Assembly (NCBI GenBank): GCA_027604665.1
Contig: JADGIZ010000144.1
Span: forward strand, 1 to 22,935
Source: Polyrhizophydium stewartii
Taxonomy: Eukaryota; Chytridiomycota; Chytridiomycetes; Rhizophydiales
Length of the DNA stretch: 22,935 nt
Direction of reading: 5' to 3'
The first letter of the stretch is position 1; each line of letters starts with the position of its first letter. A program made the position numbers and the translations under genes. Below the pieces are notes generated by a model. That model was given only the letters and a program-made list of their open reading frames with translations, was not told where the DNA came from and made no database searches. Shown here piece by piece: positions 10,001 through 19,738 of the stretch.

Positions 10001-11436
10001 CAGCCCCCGCACTTTGCGGCGTGGAAAATCGAGTAATGGTAGCCGCAGAAGACCTGTCCGTCTCGCTCGTAGTACGAGTCGTGCTGGCGGAAGGCGGTCG
10101 GACAGACGGAGCAGCTGCGCGGCAAGACTGGCGTGAGCTTGGGGTGCGAGGTGCAGGCACTCACGGGCGAGCGCGGGCAAGGCGAGGCCTCACGTAAAGT
10201 GCTCCATGTGGTACTTTTTGTTGAGAGCGTTGATGTACGGCCCGCGCAGCGCGAGGCCGCACTTGGCACAAATGAGGTCGAGCCGACGGAAGTAGTCGGT
10301 TTCGCAGTAGATCCTTGTGACGCCGTCCTCCGTGACGGGAAAGAACTTGTCGGCGACGACTTGGTCGCAGTCCTGCAAGCATGGGTTGGCGGCAGCGGCG
10401 GTGGCGGCAGGCCCGAGGCGGGTGGCGGTACGGGTTGCGGGCGGGGGAGCGCAGCGGCGGGTCAGCGCTGGGACGCCCGGCGTGCGATCGAGCGGTCGGC
10501 GGACGCCGCGAGAAGGCAGCGAGGCCGCCCAATGCAGCAGCCGCGGCGAGCGCTGCCGTTGCAGCTGCCGCCACCGTCCAGGGGCTCCGGGGGACGCAAG
10601 CTTTGGGGGCAGCGCCTCCTTGCAGGCAGCACGAAGGCAACCGAGAAACAAGACCCGCTTGCCGCGCGGGCGTGCGGTGCAGGCGGCAAGGCGGCAAGGC
10701 GGCCACCGTGATGCCTGCGGTGGCCGCCGCGGCGGCTGGTGCCCGCGCGCAGGCCAGCGTCGGCAGCAGGCGGCCTGGCTCGCGCAGCAGGCGTGGCGAG
10801 ACGGGAGCCGGAACGCTCTCGGCACAGCCTTGCCTCCCGCCGGCGCAGGACGCCCGGGGGGGGTGGCGAGAGCCGTGGCGCTGCAGGCACGAGCGGGGCA
10901 CCCCCCCCCCTCCCGAGAGACAGACGGCATGCGGCTGGCGGGCGACGGCGCCTGCAACATGGCGGCGCAAGGGCCTGCCGGCCCGCAGAGGCAGCCGCGG
11001 TGGAGTCGAGCGAGGCTGCGACCACATTGTGGTGCTGCAGCAGCCCGCGGGGCCTGCCGACACTGCTGCTGCTGCTGCTGCTGCGACGGGCGGGCGCGCC
11101 GGCGGGAGTGCCGGCGGGCGTGCGGAAGAGCGTGCCGGCGAGTGTGCCGGCGAGCGTGCGTGCGGCAGCCAAGGTAGCATGGGGCACACGGGCAGCGAAA
11201 CCGGCACTTGCCTGGCATCGGAAGCACTCGAGGTGGTAGTGGCAGCCGACGGCCCGCACAAACTGGCCGCCCTCGATGCGCTTGCCGCACTTGGTGCAGA
11301 CCTTTGGCTGCCGCGGCGGCTTGTGGCTCGCGCCGGTGCCGTTGCTGGCGGAGGCCGCGCGGCCCGTGCCGCTGCCTGGCGCAACGGCCGGGACGGGGCT
11401 CGGTGCCGCGTCGGCCGCGCCAGACGCTGGGTCCAT
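7078..11436 (-). CDS. LRG1: LIM domain/RhoGAP protein, fungal Lrg1 type
   Basis: GTPase-activating protein that switches off Rho1-type GTPases, linked in fungi to cell-wall glucan synthesis and polar growth. Eleven exons, complement(7078-7538, 7674-7880, 8013-8141, 8228-8605, 8673-8737, 8826-9157, 9278-9693, 9778-9850, 9913-10114, 10194-10372, 11212-11436), encode 888 aa with every junction in phase. LIM1 spans residues ~47-101 and LIM2 ~110-165, followed by the Lrg1 half-LIM CGGCNTAVLKNFVE with WHPPCYM. Next come the family helix LSAFEESAAACISEML and another LIM at ~405-460. The RhoGAP domain covers ~624-800, with the arginine finger in EGIFRKNGNIRR (Arg ~675) and LICCLLPKPN. Intron 1 is 839 nt with a GC donor (CAG/GCAAGT); all others are 62-135 nt. 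The start gives a 46-residue Ala/Pro/Ser-rich leader before LIM1. It lies downstream of, and on the same strand as, APC2. Confidence 0.93.
10373..11211 (-). other. Large GC-AG intron 1 of LRG1
   Basis: An 839-nt intron between the two halves of LIM1. The donor is CAG/GCAAGT and the acceptor is TGCTTGCAG, and it joins ...CFRCQ to DCDQVVADKF in phase 0. It is very GC-rich and holds CTG trinucleotide runs (~11060-11085), C and G homopolymers (~10855-10915) and imperfect GTGCCGGCGA repeats (~11100-11165). Long open frames on both strands here look like a result of base composition. Confidence 0.85.
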
Positions 11437-11822
11437 GTTCAATGCAGGGAAACCAGCTCGCAGCTTCGATTGCCGACCCAGGCCCCGCCACACACTGGGC
11501 CGTAATAAAGTGGGGGCTCCGCCCCCCTTCAACACACACACACGCCACACACCGGGCCTCCACCCTCCCCCCGCCGCTTCACACCTTTCCACAGGTTGCG
11601 CTGCGCTGCCGCACATGATTGATCTTGAGTTTCCAGCGTGCCAGGCTCGCTCACACTGCCCAGGACAGCGTTCATTCGAGCCTTACAACGTCCAGCGGCG
11701 CACCGCCACAACTGTCCAAGAGGAGCAGGAAGCAGCCACACTCGCCTCGTCAGACCCCAAATGCCCCACTATTCACCCACGTCGCAGCTGCTCGCTGCTT
11801 CATCAGTGCCGGAATGCTGTCT
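11437..11822. promoter_or_regulatory. APC2-to-LRG1 spacer: APC2 3' end and LRG1 promoter
   Basis: 386 bases between the predicted APC2 stop and the LRG1 ATG, both on the minus strand. They contain a CA/TG simple tract (~11530-11556) and a short GC-stem inverted repeat (GGGGGC-TCC-GCCCCC, ~11512-11526). No frame resembles the missing APC2 C-terminal domain. Confidence 0.5.
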
Positions 11823-14800
11823 TCAGCTGTGCACCGCCTCGCCAAGATCGCTGCCGCCCATGATGTTGATCAAGCATTCGCCTCGGACCGCAAGCACGTT
11901 GAGCGACTGCCAGAACTCTGCAGCCCGTAGAAGCTGAGGCTTACTCAGCCCTGTGCGCCTGCGTGCTTCGTCCATCGAGACTGCATCTGCACGGTCCGCC
12001 GGGTCAGTCCATTAGCAAAATGCAGTGGCCAACTCAAAACGGACCAATCTCTTCAAAGAGCATCACGACCGCCGCTTGGGCTGGCGTTGCTTGGACGTGG
12101 ATCCTGGCTCCGCAGCCCTCAATCTCAAGGTCCACGACGCCGACGGTGTGGCACCACTTGAGTGATTTTCTGCAGAGCCCCAGATATGCACTTTCAAACT
12201 CGGTCACCGCCCTGACGTTGGCACAATCAAGTCAGAGCTGTGTGAGCGTCGAGCTCATGACGATTACGTCAGACGTGGATGCCGCTTGCTTGTTTTCCAA
12301 GCTCTCGGTCATTTCCATGTGCAGCTCTTACTGTTGAACCCGGCCGGGCAGATGGAGGGAGGCCTCGGGCAAAAGGTCGCTTGGCCAGAACATGTGCGAT
12401 GCAATAACAGCGCTGAAAGGAACCGAAGTTGGAGGAGGTGTAAACTGCGCACCAAATCGTCGAGAATCAACCGCGTCCTTAATGATGACTTGTGCGACAC
12501 CAGCCTGATCGCTCCCAAAGCGCGACTTGAAGATCTCAAACTCATGCACCTGGCAAAGCAAACACCTGTCAGCAATGCACCCGTCGGGCTGGCTTCGGAG
12601 CAGAAGAGCCCACGTCTTCGTCGGTGCCGAACAGAGGGGAGCCAAGCAGACGATGCGCGAGATGGTGCGCATAGTCGTCCGCATACGCATCAATTGTTGG
12701 AAACACGTGCAAGAGTTCGTGAATCTCAACTATCAATGGCAAAGTGTCAGCTTCCCATGACAAGATCAAGTTTCTGCGGCTCATAGGAATCCTTCCCACC
12801 ATCAGTCAGAGACTTGCGCAGCGCCGGGTCAAGCGCCGCTTTATCCTCTTGATCCTCAAGGAGGCGGGTGACAATCATGCGCAACGCATCCTCGCGGCGC
12901 CTTTGGTCGCACTTGTGTCAGCGGCAGACGCTCGATCGTGCGTGCAGCTCTGACCTCGCAACTGGCCTCAAATAGAGTCGAATTGGGGTCAGCACTGCCT
13001 CGACCGTGTCACTCGGGAACTCAATGATATGCAGAAACTTGGCCGTCGACACAAACACATCAAGAATGATTGATGTAGCGGCTCCGCAATGCAGAAGGCG
13101 CGATGCGATGCTGGGATATAATCAGAGCGCAAGCTTCAACCGCCAATTTCTGCAGATGAAACTCACGAGGACTGAAGCTGCCTCAGAAGGTCATCCATAG
13201 CATTGTACTTTTTCAGTGCGACCTGCATTGGCGTCAGCACATTCGCTTTGCGCAAATTCCTCGTTTTACCAGGCGGCAGAGCGTGGTCTCTAGGCCCAGA
13301 AGGTGCGCAAATCCTTGTTCTCACTTTTAGGTCAATGATTGCTGGTGCGGAGTCGGGGTACTCGCGGACGACTGCAAAAACTTGGCTGATTCTGCCAGAC
13401 AACCACGTCAGCACCTCCCGGATATGGCGCACAGTCACACACTAGCGGACGATAAATCTCGAAGCCAACGCAGCTCAGCCTCACCTTTCAATGCAAAGCC
13501 GCTGGGACCAATAGAATTCGAGTTTCGAGTCGAAGCTTGAGGTAATCGTGGATGCATTGAGCGTGCGGCCGCGTCGGCCGCGTCGGCCGCGTCAGCCGGC
13601 GCGTACGTAAAAGTAGGTAAGCAAGTCAACTGCCTCGGGCGTAGATCGACACAGACTCGAGTACCTTTTTGAGTCTTGAACGTCAAGCATATGGCGAGCA
13701 ACCTGCATGAGGCGCGTTTCAAGCCATTCGGAGACCTGTGAAGACACCGATACGTCAAAGTGATCGCGAGCCATCTCGGCGACATGGCGTCCGATGGTCT
13801 GATGCAGCGTGTCTACGCAGATTTCAGAGAACATGGCGCCTAGGCCGCATACGCTGAAGAGTTGGCCCAGTCTCTTGAACGGAAACTCGGAAGCATCGAC
13901 TTTGATCTTGCTGGTCTGGTGCAAAGATGCGTCAATGAGCATGGCATCACTTGCGGTACCGTGGGCCTCGTCGTGCAAAGCTGCAGTTGCGCCAAGTACC
14001 AGTTGTTCAATGACAGTGGAAACGCTGCAACGAAAGGCTGGCGTGGCGAGTTGGCGCATGTGCGAGTGAAACTCGGCTTGCAGGCAGGCCGCCACTGCTT
14101 CACTGTGGTGGCCAAGAAAGCAGGTGAGCGGTAATCAGCCTGCAGTCAGATCGCTCAAGCTAGAGCGTGCAGGGCTTGCGCACCGTTGGGAATCCACGAC
14201 GCACTCGACCCAGCTCTGGTACGCCTGCGCCAAGTTCGAGCATTGGAGCAATAATGTTTCGAGGTCCTGCCAACCGCCTTGGACAGTCGGGAGCCGGCTC
14301 TCAAACAAACTCTTCAGGGCCGCGGCAAGTCGTAGAGACGCCAAAGCTGGCCGTCGGGCGTTCCGCGTCCGCATGCACCCGAGCCGGCGGCCAAGTGCGC
14401 CGCGCGTGAGCAAGAGCAGGTTCTCAGCGCGAAGCGGAACCCAGGCGCGCAAGGCTGTGCGCGGCTCACATTCGAGCCAGAGCCTCCATTCCGTGAGCGT
14501 CCGCTGGTCGAGGGCCTGGAGCAGCGCGCGGGCCGCGGCGCACCGGTCGGCCGAGCCTTGCGCGTTGCACATGCCGTGCGGCACGGTCAAAGCCCGAGCG
14601 GTCGCCGCCTGCTGCCCGTCCTGGGCCGCGAGAGTCTCACATTGTCCGGACTCGCCAGGAAGCGACGCAACCGTGGCCAGCGCCGCGAGCACGAGAGCCT
14701 GGGCCGCGCTCGCGAGAGCGAGCAAGGAGCGGGCGTTTCGCGTTGGTGCCGAGTCGGAGGCGTAAGCAGGCGACAGTCAGTGGGGTGCGCCTGGCGCCCG

Positions 14801-14878
14801 TCGCCTGACATCAGGTGCACCTCCGAATTCATTAACGTCGGCAAGCACCAAAATCGCTGCGGCGGCGAGGTCCTTCAT
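11823..14878 (-). CDS. APC2: Anaphase-promoting complex subunit 2 (cullin), C-terminus apparently short
   Basis: Cullin scaffold of the APC/C ubiquitin ligase, which holds the RING subunit APC11 and drives mitotic exit. Proposed exons: complement(11823-11986, 12045-12211, 12332-12549, 12614-12773, 12814-12900, 12967-13110, 13167-13222, 13325-13391, 13485-13535, 13665-14102, 14184-14698, 14810-14878), about 711 aa. Family landmarks: VREYPDSAPAIIDLK, RLLHCGAAT, LTPIRLYLR then RREDALRMIV, ADTLPLIVEI, FEIFKSRFG, KDAVDSRRF, FWPSDLLPE and LKWCHTVGVVDLEIEG. Less certain points: the first exon and start (14878 chosen because the main exon lacks an ATG and is preceded by an in-frame stop), the 13536-13664 intron (13502-13607 is an alternative), the intron after LYLR (GC donor at 12966, or GT at 12954) and the 40-nt intron at 12774-12813. 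The C-terminal winged-helix domain of other APC2 proteins is not visible. Confidence 0.85.
13566..13596. repeat. 9-base tandem repeat inside an APC2 intron
   Basis: About three copies of the unit GCGTCGGCC, with a diverged fourth (GCGTCAGCC), lie in the intron between the 438-nt exon and the LEFYW exon. The repeats are in frame by length, but the predicted intron carries a stop codon. Confidence 0.8.
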
Positions 14879-17800
14879 GTCGGGCCTGAGGACAGAGACC
14901 CGTTCTTTCCTGGCTTCTGGAGGCGCAGCGGGTGAACCACCGCCTGCTGCATCTCATCCATTTGATGGATATGCAGCATGTGATACACCGAGTCGTACTT
15001 GACATTGACCGATGGCTTCGGAGCGCGGTGTCTCTGCTGGATATCGAATGAAAAGAATTGCTGAAAGAGACCCGTAAGCCATCGTCTGGATCAGAGGGGC
15101 ATCCAGGAAACTCAGGCACCTTGGAGTTCTTGACAGAAATAAGTTCTGGCGTAAGAGTCCAGTCATCCACGTTCTTGCGGCGTGACCAAAAGTCTGGTTG
15201 GTGCATCAGCATTCACACTTGTGGCTCAGGCAGGCAGCTGTTCCGGCGCACCACGCCACTTCTTGGTAACGTGCGACTGCATGCAGAGGCGGAGACGTCA
15301 GCTCAAAAACGTTTTCTTGCTGTGCGTTTTTCGGCGGCTTCCTGACCAGCATGGCCTTTTCCTTGAGTTTTTGCAAGTTCTTGGACTTGTCTTTTTCGTC
15401 CCCGACCGAGGCGTCGATTTCCGCTCCTGCCAGAATTGCCGTCAGCCCGCCCAACATCATCCTGATCTCCCTGCGTACACAGCATTGCGCACCTGGGTCG
15501 ATGGCCGCGTCGAGGCTAAATACGCCACGCCACGTCTCAATCACGTTCTTTTTGATCATCGCCTCTTTCTTGTTGGCGAGCTCGGCTTTCTTGAGCTCGA
15601 GATCCTGATCCTGTTTGAGATCGGGCGGCAGGGGGCAATACGTTGAATCGTCCCCAAAGACCCATGGGCGATCACCAAAGGTTCCGATGTGCATGCCTGG
15701 AAAACGCCAGTTTGAGGCCACTCGTTTTCAGCAGCGCAGTGCGAGGAGGCCCAGACGCTGCGCCTTACCGTCAAAGGTCCAGATGCGCACGGTCGCGTCT
15801 TTCGAAGACGTCAGGATCATGTTGTATGCTCGGACATAGCTGACGCTGTCGCATCCCGAAGGGTCGGCAGTCGATATCAGCACTGCTGCCAAGCGGGCAG
15901 GGCCTCTGGCGTACACACACCTGCTGACGCTGAGCATATGAGCCCTCCAAAGCGCCGTGACAACCAAGTTTGACTGCCGATCGTGCATCTCGGCGATAAG
16001 TGCCTTGAGGTCGATGACGCGAACGTGGCCCTTGGATCCTCCAACCATCAGGATACTGCAATCGTTGTCGCATGCCATGGTTGTTAAGCCCTCGTCGTCC
16101 ATCACTTGGCAGTTGAACTGCATTGTAAACCGGGAATCAGCAGCACGCCCATCGAACCGCACAAGCGCGCGCTCTTTCTTGCCTCGTTGATCATCACTCC
16201 GTCAATCGTGTCCCACACGCGGATGCATCCATCGGCGTGGCAGGAAAGCAGCGGAATGCGCGCTGCACGCGAATTGGGTCGCTCCGGATTGTATATAAAG
16301 ACAATCTGTCATTGTGGCCATGGAAACCACGGAGTTAAACGTCATGCACTCAAGGGATTGACGCTGAAAAGCCCACTTTCTCAACCGGCTTTTCCTCTTT
16401 GCTCCTCAAGTCCAAGAACGGCTCGCGCATGGCGAGTTTGATATATCCGGACTCTAGATTCCAGATTACTATTTTTCGAATATACGGGTTACCCGAGGCT
16501 CGGTTGGCGCATGCTTGTTGATGGAGCATAAGCTCACCTATGGTTCCGTCAACACTGCTGGTGGCGAGTACATTAGGCGGGCAGAATGCCACGGCAGAGA
16601 TGTCGTCTTCGTGCCTGTCAACGCACGAGATGATAAGCATCGACGTTAAACGACGCCTGAAGGCTCAAACTCGAGGGAATGTGAGGTTTCTTGTGCGACA
16701 TCCGAGACGAACCCGCGATGTGCGCCTGAGCCCTTTCCGTTAAGTATGCGCACCGGACGTGCTTCAAAATGGGTTGGATCGTCAGTGAAGATAGAGATGG
16801 TGCGATCCCAACCGACAGCAATGATAAAGCGGTTGAGGCCCTGCATTGCGTAGCAACTGGTAAGCCAGACGCGCGGGTGATTTCTCAGTGCGAATTGCTG
16901 CCATGTGGCACACCATTTCGACAAAGCAGACGTCGGTTGTTTCCATCACTGTTTCCTTGAGAAGCCTCCGAAGTATTTGGCCGTTGTTAAAGTTCCACAT
17001 CTGCGAGTGTTGTGCGTTTGAGTGGCAAGCCTTCTGCCTCTTCTCGAGTCCAGATGCCCAAGAAACGCCAACCTTGATGACGCCGTCGCGACTTCCAGTA
17101 ATGAGGCGCCGTCCAGACTTGTCAAAACACATCGCCGTGATCTCAAGGTTCTGTATGATGCGAAGAGCATTGTGTCAGGGACTCTGGGCGAGAATCTGCC
17201 TTCTGCCGCGGCCAAACCCTCACTCCATGCGCTTTGTGAAACTGGAAGATCTTTTCACCGCACGATGGATCCCAGAGGGTGATTGTGCCTGCCTGGCAGC
17301 CGCTGACAACCTGATGGGGTGTTTCAATGTCAAACAGATGCACATGCCGCGACCATGTCGAGCAGCCTACTTGCCTGGTGGAAGTTGGAGTTGAACATGG
17401 CACCGACAACGGGTGCTTCGTGGCTCTTTGTGGCAATCTGCTTCGTGTTTGTATAAAGCTGAGTTGTTCGCGCTGTCAGCAATCTGCTTCAGTGCCGGCT
17501 CGGCACCGTCACATTTGCCTGATGCTCACTGGCCATGTCTCCAAAATGTTGCTGCCTGTGATGATCTGGCGCGACTGCACGTCATAAAAGATTGACGAGA
17601 TAATGTTCTCTGGCCGGTGTGGAATCTTGTCAATGATCGTTTGTAAGCAGTTTAGGTTTCGCGCGTTCCACATCTTGACGACTTTGTCCTCGGATAGGCT
17701 CATGATATGGCCGTCTTCATGGTTGATCACAATGCTCACGATGCTTGCGTTATGTCCCTGGAGGCTTCCTGCAGGCTTTGACAATACATATGGGTTCCAC

Positions 17801-19369
17801 AGCCGGCTGTTGCGGGTCAGGTATCACATGTGAGCGAATGACAACTGTGCATTGTGTGGTCAAAGCCTAAGATGACGAGGAGGTGAGACATTTGAGAACA
17901 ACAGCCATGTGCCTACATGATCTTATCTCTGCCGCCTGTGACAAGAAAGCTTGGTCGCTTGCAGAACTCGAAGCATTTGATTCCCTTTGGAATGCTGATG
18001 TGGCGCAGGGTTTTGCGCTCAAGATCGCCGATCTGACACAAGGATGCGTTCGAGCGTGAGTGGTTCGGTGGTCCTTAATAGCAACTGGCCCAGGTTGGCG
18101 CACCACAAGCGACTTGGCCGTTTCCATTGCGCAGGACACAAACGCATTCATCTCGGGGTAGTACTGGACACGGAGAACCCAGTCATCGTGGATCTTTCTC
18201 TGGGAAAGCAATTTTGGTCAGCACCGACATCCTAATGCCCAGCAAACGGACCAAATTATCCTACGCGATAGAGCGAAATGTTGTTCTTCTCGAGGCTATC
18301 GCGCTTAGTGAGCTTCGCCGGGGTGAGATGCTCGCTTGGGCCGTTGTCGGAAGCAGTATCGATTAAGAATCTCCTCGTGAGCGAAAGGACGTTGACGTAT
18401 CCGCCGTCGTCTCCAAAGAGAATCAAATCCGTGTCCTCGTCGTATCCAGCTGCGCCATGCTGCATCAGTGGTATGACTGACAGCACATCAGACAAGAAAA
18501 CAGGCGATGGTTCCAACCTGCGTATGCAAGGCAGAGAGGATTGTTCTCGAGCTGCGTAATTGCAGCAACAAGTCGCGGCTTGATGGAGAAGAGGTCGTAG
18601 ACACACAGCCTGCGCGCGATGCCAAGTTTGTCACGTTGCGCCAGAGGTATGTATGAGAGCAGTTATCCCACAACGTGCTCACTGTCGGTCGTCCGTTATG
18701 ATGATAAGCTTGTTGTGCTCATGCATAAAGCGCGCATCGTGAACCCATGATGTGCGGGGGTTAAATTCTTTGGTGTTGATGACCCTGTTGAGCTTGAGAG
18801 ATCGTGACCACAAGCACACCACGCCCTCGCGGCTGCGCACATCAGCCTGCCGCAATAGTCTTGTTCGGTTTGAGAATGATCCTGCGGGATCACCAGCCGT
18901 AGCTGTAACTCACCTGACGCTGATGTATTTGCGCTCCTTCTGCACAAAGTCGATCTTGACGATCATGTCCTTGTGTGGGACGCCGACGATTTTCTTGCGC
19001 CGCTCGTCAAGAATGTCGTTTGGATCATCGGTTTCAATTGAGACAGTCATCATGTATGCGGAAAACTCGTCCCAGTCAACCGTGCCATCCGAGTTGGCAT
19101 CGATCTTCATGAATAGCTGCGTCATGTGCTCAAAGGTCAGGTTGCCACCGAGCACCTCGCCAAAGACCTGGCGAAACTGTCGAGCTTGTGAGCTTGCCAA
19201 GTGCGTCTGTCTCGACTGCACGCGAGCTCGAATTTGACCCAAACACACGCACCTTGTCAATGTCAAATCCCGACGAGCCATCCTCATTGTGATGGTTGTG
19301 GAAGAGTGTCATGAGCTGCTCAAAGTGATGGATGTTCATTTTCTGCTGCACGTCGACAAAGCTACCCAT
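14875..19369 (-). CDS. EF-hand and WD40-repeat protein (EFCAB8/WDR49/WDR64-like), putative flagellar protein
   Basis: Predicted 957-aa protein in 23 exons with 22 introns of 58-110 nt. Exons (minus): 19369-19253, 19176-18914, 18832-18683, 18609-18518, 18449-18265, 18199-18104, 18032-17917, 17806-17530, 17437-17375, 17310-17224, 17150-17073, 17000-16914, 16840-16713, 16614-16538, 16468-16377, 16305-16183, 16117-15921, 15845-15769, 15696-15493, 15426-15347, 15276-15252, 15193-15120, 15060-14875. All phases match. Residues 65-76 form a complete EF-hand loop (DANSDGTVDWDE); a degenerate one precedes it. WD40 blades follow to about residue 770, for example YISVSREGVVCLW, RLITGSRDGVIKMWNF, FIIAVGWDRTISIF, LATSSVDGTIVIWNLESG and CHADGCIRVWD. 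The tail is charged and helical. Two introns look GC-AG (17374, 16182). The family is associated with cilia in animals and protists; the role here is inferred. Exons 19-22 are least certain. Confidence 0.85.
16118..16182 (-). other. Probable GC-AG intron in the EF-hand/WD40 gene
   Basis: 65-nt intron with donor GAG/GCAAGA and acceptor AATGCAG. It joins WDTIDGVMINE to FNCQVMDDEGLTT in phase 0. A later GT donor (GTGCTG) would also be in phase but would add ten residues that interrupt the blade. Confidence 0.65.
17311..17374 (-). other. GC-AG intron in the EF-hand/WD40 gene
   Basis: 64-nt intron with donor CAG/GCAAGT and acceptor CATCAG. It joins FNSNFHQ to VVSGCQAGTITLWD in phase 0 within one WD40 blade. 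No GT donor in reach gives the same reading. Confidence 0.8.
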
Positions 19370-19738
19370 TAGAGACGATGAGGCGCCGGCGCGCGGTCAA
19401 CTCAGCACTCGCGATGCTCGTGTTGCGCAGCGCGACCGTCGAGGCCAGATGCCCCACACACTTTGATGCCACTGCAACCCGGGCTGCATCGCTACCCTGC
19501 GAGGCGACGATACCCGAGCCTTGGGAGGGCGTGTGGAAGCCCTGCGCAAGTGCCGGCGCCGCGTGGGCTGAATGCGAAGCCGAGAGCGCCGCCGGCGCGG
19601 CCGTCAGCGCCGGGGTCGGTGCCGCATCGCCCATGGAGTCGGCCTTGATCGAATCTCGCGCGCCGGTCGATGCTGGCCAACCTGAGGACGCCGGGACATC
19701 ACAAGCGCCACGGCGCGCTTTTCGTATTGCTTTCCGCC
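19370..19738. promoter_or_regulatory. Divergent promoter region of the EF-hand/WD40 gene and the USP gene
   Basis: 369 bases between two divergent start codons. The sequence is GC-rich and open in more than one frame on both strands. On the minus strand an Ala-rich frame starts at an ATG near 19635 and runs to the EF-hand gene's start, so an extra N-terminal exon cannot be excluded (an acceptor TAG lies at about 19363-19365). No TATA box is recognised. Confidence 0.5.

Noticed and set aside
10381..11505. Long plus-strand frames of 374 and 286 codons in the LRG1 intron 1 region
   Set aside because: They lie opposite LRG1 exon 1 and its GC-rich intron, have extreme Ala/Arg/Gly composition and contain no known domain. 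Low stop frequency in GC-rich DNA explains them.
12724..12813. Apparent frameshift in APC2 between LEDQEDK and ADTLPLIVEI
   Set aside because: A 40-nt intron with a CTGAC site (12774-12813) joins the frames in phase, so a sequencing error or programmed shift is not needed, although the donor is weak.
13502..13664. A choice of two introns in APC2 before ISQVFAVV
   Set aside because: Donor 13664 with acceptor 13536 was kept because it gives KLEFYW like the family's LEFF/RFF segment. The 13607-13502 alternative remains possible and is noted in the gene entry.
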